From Piscicola geometra (taxonomy: Eukaryota > Annelida > Clitellata > Hirudinida > Piscicolidae), in assembly GCA_943735955.1 (NCBI GenBank), contig OX030960.1, positions 2,921,902 to 2,985,901 on the forward strand: a stretch of 64,000 nucleotides of DNA. The letters are read 5' to 3'. Below the pieces are notes generated by a model, which saw only the letters and a program-made list of their open reading frames with translations, had not been told where the DNA came from and ran no database searches. Below are positions 40,601 to 53,404 of this stretch, piece by piece (position 1 is the first letter of the stretch; each line of letters starts with the position of its first letter). A program made the translations under genes and the position numbers.

Positions 40601-43600
40601 ATGACTATCCCACACCACCTCACTATAATGACATCATCACAATAATGACTATCCCACACCACCTCACTATAATGACATGATCACAATAATGACTATCCCA
40701 CACCACCTCACTATAATGACATGATCACTATAATGACTATCCCACACCACCTCACTATAATGACATGATCACAATAATGACTATCCCACACCACCTCACT
40801 ATAATGACATGATCACAATAATGACTATCCCACACCACCTCACTATAATGACATGATCACAATAATGACTATCCCACACCACCTCACTATAATGACATGA
40901 TCACTATAATGACTATCCCACACCACCTCACTATAATGACATGATCACAATAATGACTATCCCACACCACCTCACTATAATGACATGATAACAATAATGA
41001 CTATCCCACACCACCTCACTATAATGACATGATCACAATAATGACTATCCCACACCACCTCACTATAATGACATGATCACTATAATGACTATCCCACACC
41101 ACCTCACTATAATGACATCATCACAATAATGACTATCCCACACCACCTCACTATAATGACATCATCACAATAATGACTATCCCACACCACCTCACTATAA
41201 TGACATGATCACAATAATGACTATCCCACACCACCTCAGTATAATGACATGATCACTATAATGACTATCCCACACCACCTCACTATAATGACATCATCAC
41301 AATAATGACTATCCCACACCACCTCACTATAATGACATGATCACAATAATGACTATCCCACACCACCTCACTATAATGACATGATCACAATAATGACTAT
41401 CCCACACCACCTCACTATAATGACATGATCACAATAATGACTATCCCACACCACCTCACTATAATGACATGATCACAATAATGACTATCCCACACCACCT
41501 CACTATAATGACATGATCACAATAATGACTATCCCACACCACCTCACTATAATGACATGATCACAATAATGACTATCCCACACCACCTCACTATAATGAC
41601 ACGATATCTACCATCTCACAATATCGAGATGATCCCACACCACCTCAGAACACTGACACCTCCACCTTTAAACAACCACCTCAGAACACTGACACCTCCA
41701 CCTTTAAACAACCACCTCAGAACACTGACACCTCCACCTTTAAACAACCACCTCAGAACACTGACACCTCCACCCCAAACAACCACCTCAGAACACTGGC
41801 ACCTCCACCCCAAACAACCACCTCAGAATACTGACACCTCCACCCCAAACAACCACCTCAGAATACTGACACCTCCACCCCAAACAACCACCTCAGAACA
41901 CTGGCACCTCCACCCCAAACAACCACCTCAGAATACTGACACCTCCACCCCAAACAACCACCTCAGAATACTGACACCTCCACCCCAAACAACCACCTCA
42001 GAACACTGACACCTCCACCCCAAACAACCACCTCAGAATACTGACACCTCCACCCCAAACAACCACCTCAGAACACTGGCACCTCCACCCCAAACAACCA
42101 CCTCAGAACACTGACACCTCCACCCCAAACAACCACCTCAGAATACTGACACCTCCACCTTTAAACAACTCCTCAGAACACTGACACCTCCACCTTTAAA
42201 CAACCCCCTCAGAACGCTGACACCTCCACCTTTAAACAACCACCTCAGAACACTGACACCTCCACCCCAAACAACCACCTCAGAACGCTGACACCTCCAC
42301 CCCAAACAACCACCTCAGAACACTGGCACCTCCACCCCAAACAACCACCTCAGAACACTGACACCTCCACCCCAAACAACCACCTCAGAATACTGACACC
42401 TCCACCTTTAAACAACCACCTCAGAACACTGACACCTCCACCTTTAAACAACCACCTCAGAACACTGGCACCTCCACCTTTAAACAACCACCTCAGAACA
42501 CTGACACCTCCACCCCAAACAACCACCTCAGAACACTGGCACCACCACCACAAACAACCACCTCAGAACACTGGCACCTCCACCCCAAACAACCACCTCA
42601 ACACACTGACACCTCCACCTTTAAACAACCACCTCAGAACACTGGCACTTCCACCTTTAAACAACCACCTCAGAACACTGACACCTCCACCCCAAACAAC
42701 CACCTCAGAACACTGGCACCTCCACCTCAAACAACCCCCTCAGAATACTGACACCTCCACCTTTAAACAACCACCTCAGAACACTGGCACCTCCACCCCA
42801 AACAACCACCTCAGAATACTGACACCTCCACCTTTAAACAACCACCTCAGAACACTGGCACCTCCACCCCAAACAACCACCTCAGAACACTGGCACCACC
42901 ACCACAAACAACCACCTCAGAACACTGGCACCTCCACCCCAAACAACCACCTCAGAACACTGACACCTCCACTCCAAACAACCACCTCAGAATACTGACA
43001 CCTCCACCTTTAAACAACCACCTCAGAACACTGACACCTCCACCCCAAACAACCACCTCAGAACACTGGCACCTCCACCCCAAACAACCACCTCAGAACA
43101 CTGGCACAACCACCACAAACAACCACCTCAGAATACTGACACCTCCACCTTTAAACAACCACCTCAGAACACTGACACCTCCACCTTTAAACAACCACCT
43201 CAGAATACTGACACCTCCACCCCAAACAACCACCTCAGAACACTGGCACCACCACCACAAACAACCACCTCAGAACACTGGCACCACCACCTTTGAACAA
43301 CCACCTCAGAATACTGGCACCACCACCCCAAACAACCACCTCAGAACACTGACACCTCCACCTTTAAACAACCACCTCAGAACACTGACACATCCACCCC
43401 AAACAACCACCTCAGAACACTGGCACCTCCACCCCAAACAACCACCTCAGAATACTGACACCTCCACCCCAAACAACCACCTCAGAATACTGACACCTCC
43501 ACCCCAAACAACCACCTCAGAACACTGGCACCTCCACCCCAAACAACCACCTCAGAATACTGACACCTCCACCCCAAACAACCACCTCAGAATACTGACA

Positions 43601-46600
43601 CCTCCACCCCAAACAACCACCTCAGAACACTGACACCTCCACCCCAAACAACCACCTCAGAATACTGACACCTCCACCCCAAACAACCACCTCAGAACAC
43701 TGGCACCTCCACCCCAAACAACCACCTCAGAACACTGACACCTCCACCCCAAACAACCACCTCAGAATACTGACACCTCCACCTTTAAACAACTCCTCAG
43801 AACACTGACACCTCCACCTTTAAACAACCCCCTCAGAACGCTGACACCTCCACCTTTAAACAACCACCTCAGAACACTGACACCTCCACCCCAAACAACC
43901 ACCTCAGAACGCTGACACCTCCACCCCAAACAACCACCTCAGAACACTGGCACCTCCACCCCAAACAACCACCTCAGAACACTGACACCTCCACCCCAAA
44001 CAACCACCTCAGAATACTGACACCTCCACCTTTAAACAACCACCTCAGAACACTGACACCTCCACCTTTAAACAACCACCTCAGAACACTGGCACCTCCA
44101 CCTTTAAACAACCACCTCAGAACACTGACACCTCCACCCCAAACAACCACCTCAGAACACTGGCACCACCACCACAAACAACCACCTCAGAACACTGGCA
44201 CCTCCACCCCAAACAACCACCTCAACACACTGACACCTCCACCTTTAAACAACCACCTCAGAACACTGGCACTTCCACCTTTAAACAACCACCTCAGAAC
44301 ACTGACACCTCCACCCCAAACAACCACCTCAGAACACTGGCACCTCCACCTCAAACAACCACCTCAGAATACTGACACCTCCACCTTTAAACAACCACCT
44401 CAGAACACTGGCACCTCCACCCCAAACAACCACCTCAGAATACTGACACCTCCACCTTTAAACAACCACTTCAGAACACTGGCACCTCCACCCCAAACAA
44501 CCACCTCAGAACACTGGCACCACCACCACAAACAACCACCTCAGAACACTGGCACCTCCACCCCAAACAACCACCTCAGAACACTGACACCTCCACTCCA
44601 AACAACCACCTCAGAATACTGACACCTCCACCTTTAAACAACCACCTCAGAACACTGACACCTCCACCCCAAACAACCACCTCAGAACACTGGCACCTCC
44701 ACCCCAAACAACCACCTCAGAACACTGGCACTTCCACCTTTAAACAACCACCTCAGAACACTGACACCTCCACCCCAAACAACCACCTCAGAACACTGGC
44801 ACCTCCACCTCAAACAACCACCTCAGAATACTGACACCTCCACCTTTAAACAACCACCTCAGAACACTGGCACCTCCACCCCAAACAACCACCTCAGAAT
44901 ACTGACACCTCCACCTTTAAACAACCACCTCAGAACACTGGCACCTCCACCCCAAACAACCACCTCAGAACACTGGCACCTCCACCCCAAACAACCACCT
45001 CAGAACACTGACACCTCCACTCCAAACAACCACCTCAGAATACTGACACCTCCACCTTTAAACAACCACCTCAGAACACTGACACCTCCACCCCAAACAA
45101 CCACCTCAGAACACTGGCACCTCCACCCCAAACAACCACCTCAGAACACTGGCACAACCACCACAAACAACCACCTCAGAATACTGACACCTCCACCTTT
45201 AAACAACCACCTCAGAACACTGACACCTCCACCTTTAAACAACCACCTCAGAATACTGACACCTCCACCCCAAACAACCACCTCAGAACACTGGCACCAC
45301 CACCACAAACAACCACCTCAGAACACTGGCACCACCACCTTTGAACAACCACCTCAGAATACTGGCACCACCACCCCAAACAACCACCTCAGAACACTGA
45401 CACCTCCACCTTTAAACAACCACCTCAGAACACTGACACATCCACCCCAAACAACCACCTCAGAACACTGGCACCTCCACCCCAAACAACCACCTCAGAA
45501 CACTGGCACCTCCACCCCAAACAACCACCTCAGAACGCTGACACCACCACCTTTAAACAACCACCTCAGAACACTGACACCTCCACTCTAAACAACCCCC
45601 TCAGAATACTGACACCTCCACCCCAAACAACCACCTCAGAACACTGACACCTCCACCCCAAACAACCACCTCAGGCTAACAGACACTTTAGCGGCATTGA
45701 CGCCTCCCACATGTTTCTTTGGGAGTACGAGCAGGCACACGTCATGACACCTGCCCACCTTGCCTGCATCCTCGCTGACGTCAGCAAGGCTCTCAGGTGG
45801 GTGGGTAGGTGGGTGGGTGGAGGAATGATGGGGTGGGGAGGAAGGGTTGGAGGTGAGGTGGAATGGTAGGGAATGGGGTTGATAAGAAATGTTACCACGC
45901 AAACACATAACCACACAAAAACATAACCATGCAAACACATAACCACGCAAACGCATAACCACACCAACACTTAACCACACAAAAACATAACCACACAAAC
46001 ACATAACCACACAAACACATAACCACACAAACACATAACCACACAAACACATAACCACACAAACACACAACCACAAAAACACATAACCACACAAACACAT
46101 AACCACACAAACACATAACCACGCAAACAAACACATACCCACACAAACAAGCACATGCCACCACTCAAACAAACACATAACCACATAAACAAACACATAA
46201 CCACACAAACAAACACATAACCACACAAACAAACACATAACCACACAAACAAACACATGCCACCACACAGTGAGAAGAGGTTAGCGGAGTTGCGTCGGTT
46301 GGTTTGCAAGCTGGAGACGAAAGATGTGCAGAAATACTCCAGGCTCTTTCCATGGAGACATGATGGTGATGATGATGATGATGATGTCAAAGGTGGTGAT
46401 GATGATGTTAAGAGAGATGATGGTGATGTCAAAGGTGGTGATGATGATGTTAAGAGAGATGATGATGATGTCAAAGGTGGTGATGATGATGTTAAGAGAG
46501 ATGATGATGATGTCAAAGGTGGTGATGATGATTTTAAGAGAGATGATGATGATGTCAAAGGTGGTGATGATGATGAGGTCAAAGTTGAGGATGATGATAA

Positions 46601-48320
46601 TGTTAAGGGTGTTGAGGGTAATAATGAAAAGAGTGGTCATGGTAATGATGCCAAAGGTGATGCTGGTAACGATGTTGATGACAGTAGTTGTGTCAATTTG
46701 AGTTTCGAAGCGTTAAATGGTGATGATGATGATGATGTGATGGAACTTAAAAGTGGTAAAGCTGATGATGATGATGGTAAGAATAGAAATAAGAGTCGAA
46801 TAAATATAGTAATAAAAAAAGAAGATACTAATAATAATGATAATAATAATAAAAATAATAATGATAATGATAATAATAATGATAATAATAATAATTATAA
46901 AAATGTTAATAACAATGATAATGATAATAATAATAATGATAATAATAATACTAACATTAGTGGAATACGTGAGCAAGTTCGCGTAATCGAAATAATCGAC
47001 CTAGATTCTGATCGTGATTGTGATAGGGCACTTAAAAAGAGGGCAAGTAACACATATAATAATGATAATAATAATGTTTCAAAGGAGGGAGTCAATGAAA
47101 ATATCAAAATTATAAAGGTGGAGAGTAATATTAGTTTCAACACCACAAAGATTCAGGGTGATATTAAGGATAATAATTATAATAAGGATAATAATAATAA
47201 TAAGGATAATGATATTAATATAAATAATTTGAAGGGTGGGTTATTAGTTAGGACTAATGGCGGTATACTTGAGGAAAAGATGAGCAAAGAAGAGGTGGAA
47301 AGACAATTCATCAGCTCCAAGTACGAGCAGGTGCGACAGAATTTTGCAAAGGCAAACAAGATTTTTGGCGCCAAGGTGGCAGTAGTGGGTCGGCTAGGTG
47401 GCGTGGTGGCTCGGTGTGGGGGTAGTTCGAGGGGTGCTGGTAGGGCGTGGAGGGGGGGTGGAAGGGCGAGGAGGGGGAATGGTACTAGGGTGGGTAGGGG
47501 TGGTAGGGGAGGGGTGAGGAGTGATGTTGAAGTGGCGTTTGTGCTGTTGAGTTCGCAGACCGATCCGTCGTCTGAGTTGAGGTACTATATGAGGAGGTCA
47601 TTTGGTGCTGGTGCTGGTAGTAGTGCTGTTGCGGATGGTGCAAGTGGTGCCTTTGTGAATGGCTTGCGTACGGAGGAGGTCTCTAAGGCTGGTGGTGATA
47701 TTGTACACCCTGCTCGTGGCAAAGGTTTTGTACACCCCGCTGCTACTGGTGGTGGTGATTGTGTCGTTCGTAGATTGACTACACGTAGAAGCAGACTTCG
47801 TAGTCATGATGATGATGCTGTTGGTGGTGGTTGCGGAGGGGGTGGTGGTGGTGGTGACTCAGGATCTGGGATCAACTACAAGGCGCGCCGAATGGCGGTT
47901 CCAGATAGAGGATATGATGATGATGTTAATAATGATGGGGAGGAGGATGACGGAGAAGTGTATATGAACTATGATGATGATGATGCCGATGATGATAACG
48001 ATGGTGACACAGACATTTCTAAGGACTCAGAGGTTAGTTATAATAATATTTTTTATGCCTTTACAATATCGATCAACTGTTATGATTATTAAGATGATGA
48101 TTATGATCATGATTATTAAGATGATGATTATGATCATGATTATTATTTATTATTACATGATTATTATTATTATTATTAAATCTCCCAGGACATCTATATA
48201 GAGTCTTGTAGTCTGAATGACTTCGTCGTTTGCTGCTCTACAGTGAACACAAACGATGATGATGATGAGAAAATTATAAAAAATAAAGAAATAAATAAAA
48301 CTAAAAATACTACTACTACT

Positions 48321-48364
<44 letters not shown>

Positions 48365-48412
48365 TAAAATTGACGATGAAATTAAAAGCAAGGACAGAGA
48401 GCCCAGCAGTGA

Positions 48413-48460
<48 letters not shown>

Positions 48461-49886
48461 AAGTAGTAGTGGCAAGGAGTGCATGGAGGTTTCAGGGGGA
48501 CAAATGGTGGGAAGTTGTGTTGCAGGAGATGGTGTGGAAGATGGAGCTACAGAGACAACAGCTTCAGTGGCTGTGGAAGAGAGATTTGATGGGAGTAATT
48601 ATTCTGGGGGTGGTGGTGGTGATACTGATGATGGCAATAATATGGAAAATGTAGATAATGTCAGTGGGGTGGATGATGTGTCTTCAAAAATAACTCTTAA
48701 TACTACTACTATTGCTACTACTTCTGTTACCACTAATACTACTGTTACCACTAATACTACTGCTACCACAAATACTACTGTTACCACTAATACTCCTGCT
48801 TCCACTTCTACTACTTCTACTACCGCCACCACTACTGCAGTTTCTAATAACATTACTACTATTGTAACTGCTTCTTTGACCACTACCGCTACTACTACTC
48901 AATGTCTGTCTGTTCCTTCTATTACTAATACTACTAATGATTTAATTAGCATTGATCCTACTACGTATACCATTACTACTTCTAATAATACTAATGATAC
49001 CGCCAATAGTAATGCCTCTACATCCTTTAGTAATACTACCACTACTTCCATCACTGATACTATTTCTACTACTACATCTACTAATCCTTTTTCTAAGGAT
49101 ACGACTACGACTACTATTACTACTACTAACATTACTACTAATATTACCAACATTACTACGAACACTAACTCCATTTATAACATTATTACCGATCCTCATG
49201 CTGACTTGAGCGATGTTGCGAGCGATTTTAATGCTGGCGCCATTGTTTCGCCACTTTTCGTCCCATCGAGTGCCACCGAAGAACGCTCCATCACTGCCGT
49301 TGACCATGAAATCGATGACGTGGACATTTCAACGACAAACACGCATGACATTCACACTGCTGAGCAAAAGAAGGAACACAAGGGTGGTATAATAATACCT
49401 TTCGAAGCTGTCAATCACAGTGGCCACGCATTGAGAGGCTGGACAAAGTGTCTGCAGGCCTGGATGGTGCATCGAGGCTTCACCGTCAGGAGGGTGTTCT
49501 CCTACCCACCAGACCCTCTCATCAGGCGAGCATCCCTCCTCACTGCACACTCTCTCAGGTGCTTCAAGTCCTTCACCACCCCTTCTGAGCCTTCTGCACC
49601 GCTGGTCGTCGCTCTGGTCGGCTCGTTGGACGCTTCGGTGGTGAGGCCTCTGCGGTACATTCCTCGAGCGCTACAGGTGCTTGCCACACGCCATCTCCCG
49701 CTGCTTGACGTGCTGGTGCTTGTGCAGTTGGACTCGTTTTGTGGCGCCAAGAGATTCAGTGTGGCTGACTTGGTGCCTGCTTCGTTACTAAAGTCAACGA
49801 AGGTCAGCGTGTATAAGGCGATGAACTCAGATGGCAAGGCACTCTTCATTGCTTTTCATCTCTCGCAGTCGTCTGATCGCATGTGA
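37630..49886 (+). CDS. Extended-PHD (PHF6/PHF11-type) protein with giant low-complexity region
   Basis: Exons: 37630-37746, 37836-37931, 38007-38188, 38295-38344, 38502-38738, 38943-39050, 39170-39240, 45675-45796, 46271-48032, 48189-49886. Phases agree and give 1480 residues. Residues 1-148 form an extended PHD zinc module: KCGFCKRG, WHDPVQKCTAHQKCM, FGGFKINNVLKEQ, KCFICQQKATKNASC, CPKTFHFYCAN and VFCGPNHE. Such modules bind chromatin or nucleic acid in PHF6 and PHF11, so a nuclear role is inferred. Next comes a Ser/Asp stretch and a globular-looking segment from three exons (CFGEDLLRRKPSQFKQLVIE, HMFLWEYEQAHVMTPAHLAC, KRLAELRRLVCKLE). From about residue 345 there are Asp, Asn, RG-rich, Ser and Thr-rich tracts for nearly 900 residues. 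The C-terminal 150 residues are again ordered (GWTKCLQAWMVHRGFTVRR) but unrecognised. Exon 7 and its acceptor at 39169 are the least certain part. An AATAAA lies at 50041. Confidence 0.82.
39258..41612. repeat. 44-bp satellite, about 53 copies
   Basis: Head-to-tail 44-bp unit containing CTATAATGACATGATCAC, then AATAATGACTATCCCACACC and ACCTCA. Copies differ only at a few positions (ATGATCAC/ATCATCAC/ATGATAAC and ACAATAAT/ACTATAAT). It begins about 17 bp after the donor of ePHD exon 7. There are no spacers between copies. Confidence 0.97.
41640..45674. repeat. 35/36-bp satellite with higher-order structure, about 113 copies
   Basis: Unit CAGAACACTGACACCTCCAC followed by CCCAAACAACCACCT (35 bp) or CTTTAAACAACCACCT (36 bp). 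The two length classes and ACACTGG/ATACTGA variants alternate in patterns that recur over long distances, for example a block at about 42350 repeated at about 43974. The final copy ends ACCACCTCAG, which is the acceptor of ePHD exon 8. Confidence 0.97.
45890..46260. repeat. 16/20-bp ACACAAACACATAACC repeat
   Basis: Tandem AACCACACAAACACAT units, some with an extra AACA, fill most of the intron before ePHD exon 9. The acceptor CACCACACAG at 46261-46270 derives from the repeat edge. Confidence 0.92.
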
Positions 49887-51571
49887 ACATACCTGGTTTT
49901 TGTTTTTAGACTAATATTTATATTGGAAATAAGCTTGGTTTAAAGAATTGTCATTTTTGTGAACTAATCTATTGACTTTCGATTCTGTTTTTCATTTTAC
50001 GAAAAATTTATTTCACGTTCTTTAAAGGATGTACAAGAAAAATAAAAGTTCATTGAAAAATAGATTTATTGTGAATAAAATGGTGGCTTGTCATTGTTGA
50101 AGTCGAGATTAATGATGAAAATAAGGTCAGACTGGCTCATACTTTTGAGAACATTTCTACACAAGAGAATTTCCATTGTACATACTGTCACGTTTCATAG
50201 TTTATTGCTTAGAACTTTTTTTATTTTCTGCAAATGAAATAAAAAAGAGTTAATTGTATTCTATAATAAATATATGGGTTAATCCAGAATCGATTACAGA
50301 CCTAAATTTGCAGTGTCTTACTTGTTTTTAACATGAATGGAAAGTCTTATCCAAGACTGGATGCATTTTTTTAAAGAAAATAAATATTAAAATATTATCC
50401 ATGTAAAATATTCATAATAAATAGAATGATATTATACTTTCTAGCTATTTAAAAATTGAAAATAGGCTAAAAACGCATGTCTTAAATTTCTTTCACAAAT
50501 CTCAAATATTAAATATTTAGATTTATGTTCTATCCCGTTCGATTTATTCAGTCATAGGCATATTTGAAAACGTGTTTTTACTTTTCTCGATTTTAGAATA
50601 CTCAAATTATATGAGTTTTTGGCTATTTTGTTCATTCCAACAATTTCTGTTCTGATTTTAGCGTCCCGCTGATCATCGCGATTTATTAAGCAACAAGTGA
50701 GTAATATAATTTTTTTTCCTGAATACATTTCATGGTTAAAGAAAGATAAATGTTTAATATTGGACTCTTATGTTTCTTTTTCGTAAAACTATATCATTAT
50801 ATTATATCATGCACACCATGACGTTAACACAAAATTCCCGATTCTCATAATACTAGAATTAGGTGTCACGAATTTACACTAGTTTTTTAAGTATTTTTAT
50901 AATACTAATTGAAGAATGCATTGAATGAAGATTATTTTGAGATAAGCATCGTCTAATAATTTTTTTATGAAGCTTCTAAACTAGCAAATAACACTATTTG
51001 TCCCGACTCTCATAATGGTGATCGGGACATTAATACACTATATCTTTTAAAATAATTAAAGTTTTAACGTTAAAAAGTAATTGAATATTAATTACATTAT
51101 TTTCAAAAACCATTTCATGAAGTAAAATATATATTTTTGTGAGAATTAATAAATTACGGAGATTTAAATGGCCGTCATTACGGGCGCCATTTTAAAAAAT
51201 TGATTTTAAATTTCTCATTTTCGCAACATATAGTAACAATTGTGTGAAAAAAAAGAAGGAAAAAAGAAAACTAAACAAAAATTAAATTCTGAAATTTTAT
51301 ATTGTTTTTTAGATGAGGTTTTATGGCTATCAGTGTTCAGTGATAATCTGTAAAACTATTTGCTCAATTAAAAAAGATTAATGCAATTATTTGGTTTGAA
51401 ATTATTTTTATACTCTATAATACATACATGAATGTACATAAACAAAAATGTTTTGAAATTGAAAACCTAAATATAGAAAGACACAAAGTCTGTAGTCAAA
51501 TCTGGATTAACCCATATGTTAATTGATTCATATATAATTGATAATATCCAACAGTTTGAAATGAACGTTGA
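49887..51571. other. Convergent spacer carrying an inverted-repeat element
   Basis: AT-rich spacer between the ePHD stop and the CARD-gene stop. The first 200 bp are probable 3' UTR with AATAAA at 50041. The rest is mostly the candidate transposon at 50271-51518. No coding frame of interest. Confidence 0.65.
50271..51518. mobile_element. Candidate non-autonomous DNA transposon with terminal inverted repeats
   Basis: The left end reads ATATGGGTTAATCCAGA and continues to about 50302; the right end at 51488-51517 is its complement, ending TCTGGATTAACCCATAT. Over about 29 bp only three or so positions mismatch, and weaker pairing (AAGACAC) continues inward. The roughly 1.25 kb interior is AT-rich with no transposase frame. 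A TA target duplication is possible but not certain. Superfamily unknown. Confidence 0.7.
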
Positions 51572-53404
51572 CTAGGGGAAACCTACTACTCCTCCTTTCC
51601 TCTCGGCGAGTCGTGTAGGGTTGCGCAAGAGGTCGTCCAGGTCTCCATCGTGCAGCTCATCAGTCTGACTTGTCGATTCTTTTATTTGCGGTAGTCCCAT
51701 CACTTCCCTTTTTCCGTTCAAAGTATTTTCCGGCTCTTTATGGTCGTTCTTTTGTGGGTTTTAGGTACGAATATGGTTTTCTAAAACTTCTATAGGAACT
51801 TACTTTGTGGACAAGAAAAGGAATAATCGATTGTTCAAAATGGCCTTATAACCTTTGATAAATGGTTGGCTGGTTGTTGCAAGGTGAATTGGTTGGAGTC
51901 ATGACCGTTGTGCTAGACAGGTGGGTAGTTGAAAGGTGTAAGTGAAGGAGACTAAAGACCTAGTTTTTTTATATCATACCTGCGGGAAGACCTTTGGCAA
52001 GAGACTTTCAGTTTCTAGAATAAAATCAAATTTAAGAATAAATCCAAGTAATCATTTATAGTTGAATAAGTATTGTTAAAATATGTACCGATAAGAAGTT
52101 TTTACTATTTAAAAAGATGTTGAAATATCTAAATGGCAGACTATAACATGAACCCGAAGAAGATATTTTCTTCTTTTGCTTCAAAATGCCTTTCTTTTTT
52201 TCGTTCTTCTCCTCTTTCTCTTCTTTCAGCAATCTATTTTCATTTTCTAGAGTCTTAATTTTTTCGCGTAACTCAGCTGTCATGGGTTTTGTACGATATT
52301 CATTTTGGTGACATATTTAATTCTAAATATTAGGAAAATTAAGTTGAATGTATAAATATTATTTTAAAAGTTCTACTTATTCGAGACATTTCAATCATAA
52401 TGAACACCTTGTGTGGCTTTGTAGTCAAAAACGTCGTCTTCGAACTTACGTAGTTTGTCTTCTAAATTCGAAATGTCCGCCAGCATCGCTTCGTTTTCCA
52501 GCTTCAATGAGAAGATTTTATTCGAGTTGCTATCATATCAAGCACTTGAATATATAAATTAACGCGAGATTTGATCGTTTTAAAAGCATATTTATGTTTG
52601 GAAAAAGTCAATAAATTATCATCTATCCCCATCATGCCTAGTTCAAAATTCACCGGCAACAAACACCGCACACAAAGGCACCTCGAGTTTGTAGACTGTG
52701 GCTTTGAGTTGTTCGATGCTGCTCTTCTTGTCGAGGCTGTCGTCGATGAAGAACTCCATGTACTTGTGCAGCTCCTTGATCAGCATGGCAGACTTCCTCG
52801 AAGATCTTCGCATCACGTAGTCTTTTGGTCTTTCTCCTGCTGCCAAGCCTGTTACCTTGGTGAAGACATCCGGGTACTCCCACTCCAGCACCTCCATGTA
52901 GGCCGAGAAACCATTCTCTCCTGTGTACATGATCGTGTCGATCAGTTTAGCTGGGGGTGAGTTGATTAAACCGATTTATTTTATTTGGAGGTTTTCATCG
53001 TATCACCACCACTAGAATTAATTCATCCATTCACAGATTCACTCTTTCATGTAACCATTCCATTCATTCATTCAACCATGAATGCATCAAACTTCACCAG
53101 CTCTGGCGGTTGTGGTGGCGACGGCAGAAATGAGTTCCTCGTCATCTCTCGACAACACCATCTTACTCCGCAGATATCGATAGAACTGATCGGCCTTTCA
53201 GTTGATTCAAAGATTCATTTTTGGACTTTTAGGTAAATAAATAAATGTATAAAAGTGAAATTTTTAAATACAAAAACAAATTAATTTGTTGATAATTAAG
53301 TGCCGAATCAGCGAAACCTTGGTGTTGCAGCTCAGATAGTGGAGGTGCATGGTCAAGAATTCTTTTGTATTTTCAAATCCTTCTATATTTCTAAACCGTT
53401 CCAT
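51572..53404 (-). CDS. Short CARD plus coiled-coil protein (CARD9/CARMA-like CARD)
   Basis: Exons in gene order: 53318-53404, 53098-53194, 52682-52950, 52450-52501, 52154-52276, 51980-52014, 51572-51748. Phases agree and give 279 residues from ATG at 53404. Residues 1-105 read as a CARD: FYRYLRSKMVLSRDDEELIS, AAKLIDTIMYTGENGFSAYM and EVLEWEYPDVFTKVTG line up with the CARD of CARD9/CARD11, whose DD-EE, LLDIL, GY..FLE and YP.L...VTG positions correspond. The next 100 residues are a charged coiled coil (KELHKYMEFFIDDSLDKKSS, LENENRLLKEEKEEKNEKKK). The last 70 residues are polar and unrecognised. CARD9 relatives have several hundred residues of coiled coil and CARMA proteins add PDZ-SH3-GUK; both are absent here, so length resembles BCL10 instead. 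A signalling adaptor role is inferred. Confidence 0.85.

Noticed and set aside
39258..45674. Possible CRISPR-like arrays
   Set aside because: Repeats are directly head to tail without unique spacers, and the context is an animal intron.
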